In this document: positions 1-7,542 of the stretch, piece by piece | Layout of the letters: each line of letters begins with the position of its first letter | Numbering within the stretch: the stretch's first letter is position 1 | From: Bacteroidaceae bacterium | GTDB lineage: Bacteria; Bacteroidota; Bacteroidia; Bacteroidales; Bacteroidaceae | Direction: 5' to 3' | Assembly: GCA_900772575.1 (NCBI GenBank) | Contig: CAAHEN010000147.1 | Coordinates: 1 to 11,088, forward strand | DNA length: 11,088 nucleotides | Notes under the pieces: model-generated | Seen by the model: the letters and a program-made list of their open reading frames with translations, nothing else | What the model was told of the DNA's origin: nothing | Databases searched by the model: none | Made by a program: the position numbers and the translations under genes

Positions 1-1
1 C

Positions 2-961
2 ATCGTCGAGGAGGCGCTGGCCCGCGGCTTCGACGTCTGGGCCGCCGTGCGGCCGACCAGTAGCCGCCGCTACCTGACCGACAGCCGCATCCGCTTCATC
101 GAGCTCGACCTGGCCGACGCCGACCGCCTGCGCGGGCAACTCGAGTTCCACGTCGCCGCTCACGGCGCTTGGGACTATGTCATCCACGCCGCCGGCGCCA
201 CCAAGTGCCGCCACGCCGACGACTTCTTCAAGGTCAACGCCGAGGGCACCGCCCACCTGGCCCGTGCCCTCACCGCCACCGCCGCACTGCGCCGCCGCCT
301 GGTCTTCATCAGCTCGCTGAGCGTCTGCGGCCCGCTCCACGAGAGCGACTACGCGCCGCTCACCGCCGCCGACACGCCACGCCCCAACACGGCCTACGGC
401 GCCTCCAAGCTCGCCGCCGAGCACCTGCTGGCCGACGTCGGGGGACTGGACTATATCGTCCTCCGCCCGACCGGCGTCTACGGCCCGCGCGAACGCGACT
501 ACTTCCTAATGGCCAAGAGCATCGCCGGACACGTGGACTTTGCCGTCGGCTACCGCCGGCAGGTGCTCACCTTCATCTACGTGCGCGACCTCGTCAGCGC
601 CGCCTTCCTGGCCCTCAGCCGCGGCCGGCGCGGCGCGGCCTACTTCCTGACCGATGGCGGCGAGTACGGCTCGCGCACCTTCTCCGACCTGCTACAGGCC
701 GCCATGGGCGTCGACACAGTGGCGCACGTCAAGGCCCCCCTGTGGGTGCTGCGCGCCGTCTGCGTGGTCAGCGGCACGTGGGTGCGCCTGTTCGGCAAGG
801 CCGCGACCCTCAACATCGACAAGTACAACATCATGAGACAGCGCAACTGGCGTTGCGACATCACGCCGGCCCGCTGCGACCTCGGCTACGACCCGGCCTA
901 CCCGCTCGAACGCGGTGTGGCCGAGACCGTCGCCTGGTATAAGAAAGAAAAATGGCTCTGA
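2..961 (+). CDS. NAD-dependent epimerase/dehydratase (extended SDR), 5' partial
   Basis: The reading frame is open from the first full codon of the window, and the residues before the first possible internal start (IVEEALARGFDVWAAV) are typical of this family, so the gene begins upstream. Missing is the N-terminal Rossmann glycine motif. Visible are the end of the first beta-alpha unit, an HAAG segment (about position 191), the strand ending FISSLSVCGP with the catalytic Ser/Thr region (about 305-335), and the YxxxK pair in AYGASKLAAE (Tyr codon 395-397, Lys 407-409), followed by LRPTGVYGPRERD. These fit extended short-chain dehydrogenases acting on nucleotide sugars or sterol/flavonoid-like alcohols; the substrate cannot be read from the sequence. 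The protein is cytosolic, with no membrane segment. Its last codons overlap the start of the PAP2 gene by 10 bases, so the two are probably translationally coupled. The family call is firm; substrate and pathway are open. Confidence 0.9.
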   Translation: MVEEALARGFDVWAAVRPTSSRRYLTDSRIRFIELDLADADRLRGQLEFHVAAHGAWDYVIHAAGATKCRHADDFFKVNAEGTAHLARALTATAALRRRLVFISSLSVCGPLHESDYAPLTAADTPRPNTAYGASKLAAEHLLADVGGLDYIVLRPTGVYGPRERDYFLMAKSIAGHVDFAVGYRRQVLTFIYVRDLVSAAFLALSRGRRGAAYFLTDGGEYGSRTFSDLLQAAMGVDTVAHVKAPLWVLRAVCVVSGTWVRLFGKAATLNIDKYNIMRQRNWRCDITPARCDLGYDPAYPLERGVAETVAWYKKEKWL

Positions 962-1908
962 ACCTCACCGGATTCTGCCCCCGACAGAAAGGCCTGCTCG
1001 GCGTCGAGAAGGCTACCCTCGCCTATACGCTCGCCACGGCCTTCGTCGCCTGCCTGCTGTGGCACCGCATGACCGCGCCGTGGGCCCTCATGCACGGACG
1101 GGCTCTCGTCATCGTCGGCATGGCGGTGGCCATCGCCATCTACCGCGTGGCTCCCTGCCGCGCCACGCTCCTGCTGCGCTACTTCTTCCCACTCTCGCTG
1201 CTGGCCTACTGGTATCCGGACACCTACGAGTTCTGCCAGCTCTTCCCTTACCTCGACCACTACTTCGCCACGGCAGACCTGCTGCTCTTCGGCTGCCAGC
1301 CGTCACTCGTCTTCAGCGAGGTGATGCCGGGAAAACTGTGGAGCGAGCTCTTCAACATGGGCTACTTCGCCTACTACCCGATGATCGCCCTGACGGTTCT
1401 CACGCCGCTCTTCACGCGCCCTGAGCGCTTCGGGCGCACGGCCTTCATCATCCTGGCGAGCTTCTTCCTCTACTATGCCATCTATCTCTTCCTGCCCGTG
1501 GCGGGGCCGCAATACTACTTCCGCGCCATCGGCATCGAGGCAGCGCAGAACGGCGTGTTCACCCACGTGGGCGACTACTTCCGCACGCACACCGAGATGC
1601 TCCCCTCGCCGGGCCCGGAGGGCTTCTTCCGCCACCTCGTCGAGAGCGCCCAGGCCAGCGGCGAGCGCCCGACGGCGGCTTTTCCGTCATCGCACGTCGG
1701 CATGAGCACCATCCTCATGCTCATCCTGCGCCGCGAGCAACGCACGCTCATGTGGTGCCTCGCCCCGTTCTACGTCTTGCTCTGCTGCGCGACGGTCTAC
1801 ATCGAGGCGCACTATTTCGTCGACGTCGTCGGCGGACTGCTCACAGCCGTCGCCTTCTTCTTCGCCACGGATCGCCTCTACCCTCACGTCGAGCGCATCA
1901 GGCTCTGA
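952..1908 (+). CDS. PAP2-superfamily membrane protein, Aur1/inositolphosphotransferase-like (PAP2_3 type)
   Basis: A 318-residue polytopic membrane protein with about six hydrophobic segments (roughly residues 21-37, 51-66, 71-88, 134-154, 163-182 and 265-305). The phosphatase signature is present: RPTAAFPSSHVG at 239-250 (motif C2 with the catalytic His248) and HYFVD at 287-291 (motif C3 with His287 and Asp291). The LWSELFNMGYFAYYP stretch (129-143) resembles the Aur1/Ipt1 branch rather than soluble PAP2 phosphatases. Members either dephosphorylate lipid phosphates or move a phospho-headgroup between lipids at the membrane. The ATG lies inside the last codons of the epimerase gene, without a Shine-Dalgarno sequence, as is common in Bacteroidetes. 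An exported peptidase gene follows 44 bases downstream. That it acts in lipid headgroup transfer, for example on sphingolipids, is inference; plain lipid phosphatase is equally possible. Confidence 0.88.
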   Translation: MALNLTGFCPRQKGLLGVEKATLAYTLATAFVACLLWHRMTAPWALMHGRALVIVGMAVAIAIYRVAPCRATLLLRYFFPLSLLAYWYPDTYEFCQLFPYLDHYFATADLLLFGCQPSLVFSEVMPGKLWSELFNMGYFAYYPMIALTVLTPLFTRPERFGRTAFIILASFFLYYAIYLFLPVAGPQYYFRAIGIEAAQNGVFTHVGDYFRTHTEMLPSPGPEGFFRHLVESAQASGERPTAAFPSSHVGMSTILMLILRREQRTLMWCLAPFYVLLCCATVYIEAHYFVDVVGGLLTAVAFFFATDRLYPHVERIRL

Positions 1909-1952
1909 CGCCCCGACCCGACCCACCATCTCTGCCAACACCATCACCGCTT

Positions 1953-3353
1953 ATGAAGAAAATACTACTCTCCCTGCTGCTCGCCGCACCGGCGGCACTG
2001 CTCCCCGCACAGACCGACGGCGGCGGCATCTCCGCCGAACTGCTCCAACAGATCAAGGCCGCGCAGCCGGCTGACGGCGCCACGGCCGAAGCCCTGGGCA
2101 ACGCCCTCGCCGGCACCAGTCTCAACCAGCTTGCCCTCAAGGCCAACAATCCTGCCGCAAGCGACACCTATTTCTCCAACAAGGTCGACTCCAAGGGCAT
2201 CACGGACCAGGCCTCCTCGGGCCGCTGCTGGCTCTTCACCGGCCTCAACGTCATGCGCGCCAAGATGATCGCCCGCTACGGCATGGGCGACTTCCAGTTC
2301 TCCCAGTCCTACAGCTTCTTCTACGACCAGCTGGAGAAGGCCAACCTCTTTCTCCAGGCCGTCATCGACAACGCCTCGCGCCCGATGGACGACAAGACGG
2401 TGGAGTGGCTCTTCAAGAACCCGCTCTCCGACGGCGGCACCTTCTGCGGCGTGCAGGACGTGGTGACGAAATACGGCCTCGTCCCCGCCGACGTGATGCC
2501 TGAGCGCTACAACGCCAACAACACCTCGCGCATGTCGGGCCTCATCGCCCTGAAGCTGCGCGAGTATGGCATGACGCTGCGCCGCGCCGCGGACAACGGG
2601 GAGAAGAAGAAGGCCCTCATGGCCCGCAAGAAGGACATGCTCGCCACCGTCTACCACATCCTGGCCATCTGCCTGGGCGAGCCCCCGACGGAGTTCGTCT
2701 GGACGCGCACCGACGCCAAGGGCCAGCCGGTCGACACCAAGAAGTACACCCCGCAGAGCTTCTACGCGCAGTATGTCGGCGCCGACCTCAAGGGGGGCTA
2801 TGTCATGCTCATGAACGACCCCTCGCGCCCGTATCACAAGACTTACACCATCGACCTCGACCGCCACACCTACGACGGCAGCCAGTGGACCTACCTCAAC
2901 CTGCCGATGGACGAGATCAAGGCCATGGCCATCGCCTCCATCAAGGACTCGACGATGATGTACTACTCCTGCGACGTCGGCAAGTGCTACAACGCCAAGA
3001 CGGGCGTGCTCAGCCTCGACAACTATGACTATGGCAGCCTGCTCGGCACGGACTTTCCCATGGACAAGGCCGACCGCATCCGCACCTACGCCTCGGCCTC
3101 CAGCCACGCCATGACGCTCATGGCCGTAGACCTGACGGCCGACGGCAAGCCGACGAAATGGATGGTCGAGAACTCGTGGGGCCCCTCGTCGGGCTACAAG
3201 GGCCACCTCATCATGACCGACGGCTGGTTTGACGAGTACTCCTTCCGCCTTGTCGTCGAGAAACGCTTCGTCCCCGCCGCCACGCTCAAGCTCCTCGACC
3301 AGAAGCCGACCGTGCTCCCGGCCTGGGATCCGCTCTTCGCCCCCGAGCAGTGA
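1953..3353 (+). CDS. Exported C1B-family cysteine aminopeptidase (bleomycin hydrolase/PepC-like)
   Basis: A 466-residue peptidase. The start is the ATG of MKKILLSLLLAAPAALLPAQ, which gives a classic signal peptide likely cut after Ala19; the frame is open further upstream, but that stretch is arginine-rich out-of-frame PAP2 DNA. The papain-fold catalytic residues are all present: Gln86 and Cys92 in TDQASSGRCWLF, His385 in SSHAMTLM, and Asn407 in WMVENSWG. The long insert between Cys and His and the C-terminal VLPAWDPLFA segment are characteristic of the C1B bleomycin hydrolase/PepC branch, in which the C-terminal arm reaches toward the active site. Length is close to the family norm (about 450). 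Cytoplasmic PepC and BLMH lack a signal peptide, so this one should work in the periplasm or beyond, trimming peptides. It follows the PAP2 gene by 44 bases and is probably co-transcribed. Confidence 0.93.
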   Translation: MKKILLSLLLAAPAALLPAQTDGGGISAELLQQIKAAQPADGATAEALGNALAGTSLNQLALKANNPAASDTYFSNKVDSKGITDQASSGRCWLFTGLNVMRAKMIARYGMGDFQFSQSYSFFYDQLEKANLFLQAVIDNASRPMDDKTVEWLFKNPLSDGGTFCGVQDVVTKYGLVPADVMPERYNANNTSRMSGLIALKLREYGMTLRRAADNGEKKKALMARKKDMLATVYHILAICLGEPPTEFVWTRTDAKGQPVDTKKYTPQSFYAQYVGADLKGGYVMLMNDPSRPYHKTYTIDLDRHTYDGSQWTYLNLPMDEIKAMAIASIKDSTMMYYSCDVGKCYNAKTGVLSLDNYDYGSLLGTDFPMDKADRIRTYASASSHAMTLMAVDLTADGKPTKWMVENSWGPSSGYKGHLIMTDGWFDEYSFRLVVEKRFVPAATLKLLDQKPTVLPAWDPLFAPEQ

Positions 3354-3368
3354 GCGGCCACGACAGTT

Positions 3369-3400
3369 TGTCAGCAGCCGCGACACGGCTGTCGCTGACA
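3369..3400 (+). other. 3'-UTR hairpin after the peptidase gene
   Basis: TGTCAGC (3369-3375) pairs with GCTGACA (3394-3400), and AGCCG (3376-3380) pairs with CGGCT (3386-3390) across a CGACA loop, leaving a 3-base bulge. It sits 15 bases after the stop codon but has no T tract, so it is more likely an mRNA 3'-end stabiliser or chance structure than a terminator on its own. Confidence 0.35.
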
Positions 3401-3489
3401 GTCCGTCACCAAAAGCTAAAGTGCCGTTCACATAGCTGAAAATATACCGCACAGCGTATAAAGCACGTTATCCAGGGTTAACCAAACCG

Positions 3490-3537
3490 GCGCCGTGCCG
3501 CAGCCTCCGGGCCTGTGGCACGGCGCTTGCTCTTCTA
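3490..3537 (+). terminator. Probable terminator of the epimerase-PAP2-peptidase operon
   Basis: GCGCCGTGCC (3490-3499) is perfectly repeated in reverse as GGCACGGCGC (3517-3526). The stem extends inward through 3503/3513 with one G-T pair, giving about 14 bp and a 9-base loop. A moderately T-rich tail, TTGCTCTTCT, follows. It lies between the peptidase stop and the Hsp20 gene. The tail is not a pure T run, and the hairpin could instead belong to the Hsp20 leader, so confidence is moderate. Confidence 0.5.
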
Positions 3538-3605
3538 CAGGCGAATCGCAAAGGCCGCAAGGCCGGGGTGGTTCACACGAACAATATGTCGAACAACAAA
3601 AGAAT

Positions 3606-3610
3606 AGGAG
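3606..3610 (+). promoter_or_regulatory. Ribosome binding site of the Hsp20 gene
   Basis: AGGAG lies 8 bases before the ATG at 3619. It is one of the few good Shine-Dalgarno sequences in the window and decides the start: the in-frame ATGs at 3568 and 3586 have none and would add residues unlike Hsp20 N-termini. Confidence 0.75.
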
Positions 3611-3618
3611 ATATAATT

Positions 3619-4053
3619 ATGGTACCCTCAGTAAGAAACTTTTCACAAGGTTGGTTACCTTCAGCTTTCAATGATTTCTTCGATACCGACTGGATGGCCA
3701 AGGTCAACGCCACAGCGCCTTCCATGAATGTCATCGAGGACGACAAGAGTTTCAAGGTCGAAGTGGCAGCTCCGGGCATGACGAAGGATGACTTCAAGAT
3801 CCGCGTCGATGACAACGGTGACCTCGTCCTGAAGATGGAGAAGCAAGTGCGCAACGACGAGAAGGACAAGAGCGGCAAGAAGTATTTGCGCCGCGAGTTC
3901 TCTTACACGAAGTTTGAACAGGCTTTCACCCTGCCGGACAACGTGGAGCGCGACAAGATTTCCGCCAGTGTCAAGGACGGCATCCTGAACATCGAGTTGC
4001 CCAAGCAGACGCAGGAAGAGAAATCCGCCAAGCGTTACATCGACGTACAGTAA
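3619..4053 (+). CDS. Small heat shock protein, Hsp20/alpha-crystallin family
   Basis: A 144-residue chaperone. The N-terminal arm (residues 1-32, MVPSVRNFSQGWLPSAFNDFF) is typical of Bacteroidetes Hsp20. The alpha-crystallin domain spans about 33-127 and includes VEVAAPGMTKDDFKI (47-61), a charged middle loop (about 74-90), and the conserved A-x-x-x-D/N-G-I-L strand as SASVKDGILNIELPK (115-129). The short C-terminal tail ends KRYIDVQ, with no clear I-x-I/V motif. Such proteins form cytosolic oligomers that hold unfolding proteins without ATP and pass them to DnaK. It is a single-gene unit: a hairpin lies upstream and a strong terminator follows. I see no convincing TAnnTTTG promoter box between 3538 and 3606; the promoter may lie before the hairpin or use a stress sigma factor. 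Confidence 0.95.
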   Translation: MVPSVRNFSQGWLPSAFNDFFDTDWMAKVNATAPSMNVIEDDKSFKVEVAAPGMTKDDFKIRVDDNGDLVLKMEKQVRNDEKDKSGKKYLRREFSYTKFEQAFTLPDNVERDKISASVKDGILNIELPKQTQEEKSAKRYIDVQ

Positions 4054-4099
4054 TCCAACCGACGCCAAAGGGCTGGTGACCGGAATGTTCACCAACCCC

Positions 4100-4140
4100 G
4101 CCTCCCTGACGGGCCTTCGGGCCCGCAGGGGGGCTTTTTT
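4100..4140 (+). terminator. Intrinsic terminator of the Hsp20 gene
   Basis: The outer stem 4100-4108 pairs with 4126-4134 (9 bp, one G-T), there is a bulged A, and the inner stem 4110-4115 pairs with 4120-4125, capped by a TTCG tetraloop (4116-4119). A run of six T follows at 4135-4140. This is a textbook Rho-independent terminator about 47 bases after the stop. Confidence 0.93.
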
Positions 4141-4182
4141 GTTGTCTGACGACAGGAGATTGTTGGGGAATGGTGACGGGAG

Positions 4183-4237
4183 GCACATGCGCGAGGAAAA
4201 GCCTCTGGAGGAGGCGATGTAACATCAGGCGGGGGTG
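4183..4237 (-). repeat. Palindromic repeat element, partial copy a (module C and part of B)
   Basis: Read on the minus strand this is a diverged end of the element described at 7821-7933: half of the B hairpin, the conserved CCTGATGTTAC linker, a weakened C hairpin, then CTTTTCCTCGCGCATG. Module A is absent. It lies in the gene-free stretch 4141-4750, which otherwise holds only further copies of the repeat and short unassigned spacers. Confidence 0.7.
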
Positions 4238-4295
4238 AATGCGATAACGGGGCGATGCCGTGAAACGGGGCGGGCACACCGTGCATATGATGGTA

Positions 4296-4414
4296 CGCGG
4301 CACATGCGCAATGAAAGCCCCCAGCGGGGGCGACGTAACATCAGGCGGGGGTGTCAACCTCCGTATAAAAGAAATGCGCCGCGCAGACATTCGAACCCCC
4401 GGAGGGGGTGGCAT
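4296..4414 (-). repeat. Palindromic repeat element, full copy b
   Basis: On the minus strand all modules appear in order: hairpin A of C and G runs followed by TTCGAATGT, hairpin B around TTGACACCCCCG, the CCTGATGTTACGTCG linker, and hairpin C (arms GCCCCC/GGGGGC). It faces copy c head to head across 90 bases. Confidence 0.85.
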
Positions 4415-4504
4415 AGCAACACGATAACAAACGCATCCGCCGCGCCATGCCGTGGGCGACATAACCCACAACAAACGCGCCCGCCGCCGACCGGTTGGGG
4501 GAAT

Positions 4505-4617
4505 ATGTCACCCCCTCCGGGGGTTCGAATGTGGTATTGGCATGACGACGGGAAACGGGGGTTGACACCCCCGCCTGATGTTATGGCGCCCCGTCCCGGG
4601 GCTTCACGGCGCCATGG
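4505..4617 (+). repeat. Palindromic repeat element, full copy c
   Basis: Plus-strand copy with hairpin A (CCCCCTCCGGGGG), TTCGAATGTGG, hairpin B (GGGGGTTGACACCCCC), the CCTGATGTTA linker, and hairpin C (GCCCCGTCCCGGGGC), ending in GCGCCATGG. It forms a divergent pair with copy b. Confidence 0.87.
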
Positions 4618-4659
4618 GCGGAATACACCCCCGTGCATTTATTTGATGTGCGTATATCA

Positions 4660-4700
4660 TGACGTTATATCACCCCGTCCCGGGGCTTCGCGACGCTCTG
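4660..4700 (+). repeat. Palindromic repeat element, module C only (copy d)
   Basis: The linker-like TGACGTTATATC and hairpin C (CCCCGTCCCGGGG) with CTTCGCGACG match the distal third of the full element; modules A and B are missing. Confidence 0.75.
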
Positions 4701-4750
4701 GGCTGGGGAATTCTGCCCCCGGACTCATGGCCGCACATTTCCTATGGCAC

Positions 4751-4796
4751 AAATAAAGCCCCGCCCAGTCCCGAGAAGTTCGGGGCGGGGCGGGGC
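4751..4796 (-). terminator. Terminator of the secreted-protein operon (minus strand)
   Basis: Arms 4758-4766 and 4788-4796 (GCCCCGCCC/GGGCGGGGC) pair perfectly. After one mismatch (4767/4787) the stem continues inward to 4774/4780, leaving a 5-base loop. On the minus strand the stem is followed directly by TTTATTT (4757-4751). It ends transcription coming from the 58-residue gene. Confidence 0.88.
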
Positions 4797-4829
4797 ACGC
4801 TTGTGTCTACGCCAAGCGGTCAGTGGCGA

Positions 4830-5006
4830 CTAGTCCTCGCTGTCTGTAGCGGTCCAGTTGCTGCTGCTCCAGCCGTTGCGACGGTTGGTGAGCACGACGT
4901 CGGTCTCCTTGTCAGGATCCACCTTGATTGCAGAGTTGCACAAGGGCAGGAGAGGCTCGCTGAAGTTGACCGTCTCCGATTGCGGAGTGAGATATTTCCT
5001 TTTCAT
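4830..5006 (-). CDS. Small 58-residue protein of the Bacteroidales KYLTPQ type, unknown function
   Basis: The frame runs from the ATG at 5006 to TAG at 4830. The protein starts MKRKYLTPQSETVNFSEPLL, has a short middle part with PLCNSAIKVDPD, and ends NRRNGWSSSNWTATDSED. I recognise the style: short proteins opening M-K-[KR]-x-Y-[IL]-x-P and closing with an Arg/Asn-rich, Trp-containing, acidic tail recur in Prevotella-like genomes, but I know of no assigned function. There is no signal peptide or membrane segment and only one Cys. It starts 24 bases after the stop of the large secreted protein and shares its terminator, so it is the second gene of that operon. Codon use is GC-rich, like the 3' end of its neighbour. 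The reading frame, the family-like ends and the operon position make it a real gene; function is not inferable. Confidence 0.78.
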   Translation of the reverse strand: MKRKYLTPQSETVNFSEPLLPLCNSAIKVDPDKETDVVLTNRRNGWSSSNWTATDSED

Positions 5007-5030
5007 GTTGATTAAGTGCGTGTTGATATT

Positions 5031-7324
5031 TTATTTGACAATGAACTTGCGTCCGTTCTGGATATAGATGCCACCCTTTGCGGTGCCGTTCACGCGGCGA
5101 CCGGTGATGTCATAGACGGGGGCGTTGCTGTCGCCGTCAGCGGCTTCGATGCCCGTGATGCCAGTCGGCGTGCCACCGAAGTTGAGGGCGACGGCCTGTG
5201 TGGCCTGCGTGGCGTTGGCGAGATAGGCCTTGTTGGCAGGAATGCTGGCCACGTTGGCACTGGGCTTGTAGAAACCGATGGCACCTTCGTTCGTGCCGAG
5301 CACGAGGTAGTTGGCGCGGGTGTCGTCGGCCAAGGTGATGGGCGTCAGCGTACCCGTCAGGCCAGAGGTGGCTTCAGCGGCTTCGCCGATGGTCAGGACA
5401 GCCGTCGTGGCGTCAGCGGTGCCCTTGAGCACAACGCCGGTATTGGCGGGGATCGCCGTGGTCTCGGTCATGTCGAGCGTGCTGTTGGCAGCGTTGTAGG
5501 CACCGGTGTAGGCCGTTGCTCCGCTCACCTCACTCACGGCGAAGGGCAGGTAGGTCGTGGCGTAGGCAGCGTCACCGGCGGCGGTGAGCAGTACTTCGAT
5601 GTCGGTGGCTTGATATATGTGCCATACTGACGCATCACCTGTAAACCAATAATTGAGGTTGCCATTTGTCTCATTAAAGACTTGCCTGCCATTTCCATCC
5701 TTTAGAATGAAGGCACCATCGCTGTTCTTGGATATTGTGAATTTAGCACCTTCCTTAAGATCAAACAAACTGGCATTTTTATCTTTTCCTCCTTCTACGG
5801 GGCCAAGGTATTTTCCTGAATTGACATTCTGGAGTTTAAAGCCATCTTCGACAGGAACCAGTTTCCAGACAAGTCCAGCATCGGACTTACTCATGTCATA
5901 GGTTTTGGCTCCAGTCTGGTCAGCATTGACACCCATCGTGTTAGTACGATCCGTAGCATAGCTCTGGAAGCGGTAGTAGTTGTTCTCTACATTAGCCTTC
6001 ATGGCATTGCATACAGATTTCGCATTTTCAACAGTCCGATTAGAGTTATACACATCAAGGGCTTTAGTATAAGCCGCACCTTCTGTGGCACCTGGCAGAA
6101 TTCCATAGAGATCCTGATAGTAGCCGAAGAGCAGGTCTACATATTCATCATCAGCTATTTCCACAAATTTCCAATTGGTCTTATCCTCTTCCTCCCAACT
6201 GATAAGATTGTTGGTGTTGGGTCTGTAATACCAAGGATGGGGTAAATCACCAATAGTGACGGTGCCGGCGAGATTATTTGATGTAATCTGCATAGCAAAC
6301 TCATCTTCTGTCTCACCTCCTATCTCACCCAAAGTGAAATTAGTAGAAGCATTCCCGGTCTTACCTGTTATATAAAGCCCTGTTAATTTATTCTTGAAAC
6401 GATATTGACCATCAGAATCACCAGCTTCCAGTGTCCAGACAGCTGCCAATGACAGAGCATTTTGGGCATTAATGTAACTGCCAGCAGTCACTCCTCCAGC
6501 ATACATGTACGAACCGGTGTAGTTCTGAATTGCATAGTTCTTGCCGGCAACCGGCTTATTGAAAGACTGCAAAACGGCCTTGATTTTTGCTTGTAATGCT
6601 TCGTTCTGCAAAGTTTGATACAAGGAGAACCAGCCTTCCACTGTTGTGGGCTCCTCAGTGATACCCTCTTCTGACAAAATAGCATCAACTTGATCTGACA
6701 CCGTTTGCGGATAATAGAAAAGCCCTGTACCTATTCTATCTTTACCGGTCAAGACAGCGCACTTGTTCTTGTAATTGTCCAATGTGATCTCCTCAAATAC
6801 AAATGCGGAACCGGCGTCATTTCCAACGGCAGCACTACTGTTCCACAAAGCAAGGTAGTCGCTACGATTGTTCCAATAATTATTCCCGCCCTCATCTGTT
6901 CTAAAAGCATTGGCATTGACATTCCATCCAGTAGTGTGGTAATAGAATGTTGTGCTCGTCCCGTCGGGAATATTGGTAGCATCATACATAGCGGTGCGGG
7001 CATTACCTTCACTGCCAGTTGTCCCTAAAACCTTAGATGGACCCGACACGTAGTTGTAGAACTTGTAGCCACCATTTACGGCAACAACGCACCACCAACC
7101 TTCTTGAGTTGAAGGAGACACCTTATTTGACAGTTTTAAAGAACCGTCACTGTCAGTATACTCAGCGTTCGTACTGACATAGCCCCCTTACCATTTTTGA
7201 TAGTGTACCAATGTGTGTTTTCCGCCCACTCCCCATTAACTGGGGCATCTGAGACGGTAAACGTCTGAGCCACCATTCCTGCTGCACACAGAAATGAGAG
7301 CAGTAGTAGAGTAATACTTCTCAT
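5031..7324 (-). CDS. Large secreted beta-trefoil-like protein with C-terminal sorting-type domain, interrupted by a frameshift
   Basis: The gene is read as one reading frame with a break at 7183-7187; restored, it is 764 residues. It begins MRSITLLLLSFLCAAGMVAQ, a signal peptide cut near Ala19. Three similar modules follow, at about residues 38-185, 262-390 and 450-575. Each has Tyr-Ile/Phe-x-Asn near its start and a W-x-L/F ... DGxYxxxN/xSGxYL pattern, which suggests ricin-type beta-trefoils. Two helical linkers (about 208-258 and 393-448) separate them. A conserved beta-rich module lies at about 575-735 (YLPFAV, IPANTGVVLKG, IPANKAYL). The tail PVYDITGRRV...GGIYIQNGRKFIVK resembles type A sorting signals of the type IX secretion system. 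The likely role is surface or secreted glycan/protein binding; no catalytic motif is visible. The first 46 codons lie in one frame and codons 47-764 in another; no stop occurs in either before the junction. Confidence 0.82.
7183..7187 (-). other. Frameshift site in a G5 run of the secreted-protein gene
   Basis: On the coding strand AAGGGGGCTATG reads K-G-A-M and meets a stop at 7136, 16 codons later. With six G instead of five it reads K-G-G-Y-V-S-T and joins the long downstream frame with no stop. The start of module 1 (WYTIKNGKGGYVS) then looks like the other modules. Possible causes are a homopolymer read error, a true inactivating mutation, or slippage. Confidence 0.8.
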
Positions 7325-7485
7325 GTTGTAAATAGTTAGGTAATTTATCTTTTTATCTCAATCTGGAAATCCGGCAAAGCGTAGCGCCATCGCCTCAGGC
7401 CGGAGCATAGAAGCGGGATTCCGCAGCGCCAACACGCTGAGCGTGAACGGCACCGGCGAAATTCCGGAACTCATCTTTCCAACCG

Positions 7486-7517
7486 CAAATATAAGAGTTC
7501 CGTCTGTTACAAACAAG
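7486..7517 (-). promoter_or_regulatory. Bacteroidetes-type promoter of the secreted-protein operon
   Basis: On the minus strand, TATATTTG (7493-7486) matches the -7 consensus TAnnTTTG, and CTTG (7517-7514) stands 20 bases upstream as the -33 element. Transcription would start near 7480, giving a leader of about 155 bases before the ATG at 7324, longer than for typA. Confidence 0.68.
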
Positions 7518-7542
7518 CGAAATTCGAATTATTTTGTCTCCG

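Noticed and set aside
1965..3452. Long open frame (495 codons) opposite the peptidase gene
   Set aside because: A by-product of GC-rich codon use; the translation is low-complexity in Val/Gly/Glu/His and the plus strand encodes a complete, motif-bearing peptidase.
3568..3618. Upstream ATG giving a 161-residue Hsp20
   Set aside because: The extra 17 residues lack family similarity, and AGGAG is placed for the ATG at 3619.
4183..4703. Possible CRISPR array from repeated GC-rich units
   Set aside because: Units are in both orientations, differ in length and module content, and are not separated by uniform spacers; no cas gene is present.
4235..4756. Open frames through the palindromic cluster rich in PPPDVTSPRPGASRRHG-like peptides
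   Set aside because: The peptides come from reading the C- and G-rich hairpins; copies on both strands give the same kind of peptide, and none has a start signal.
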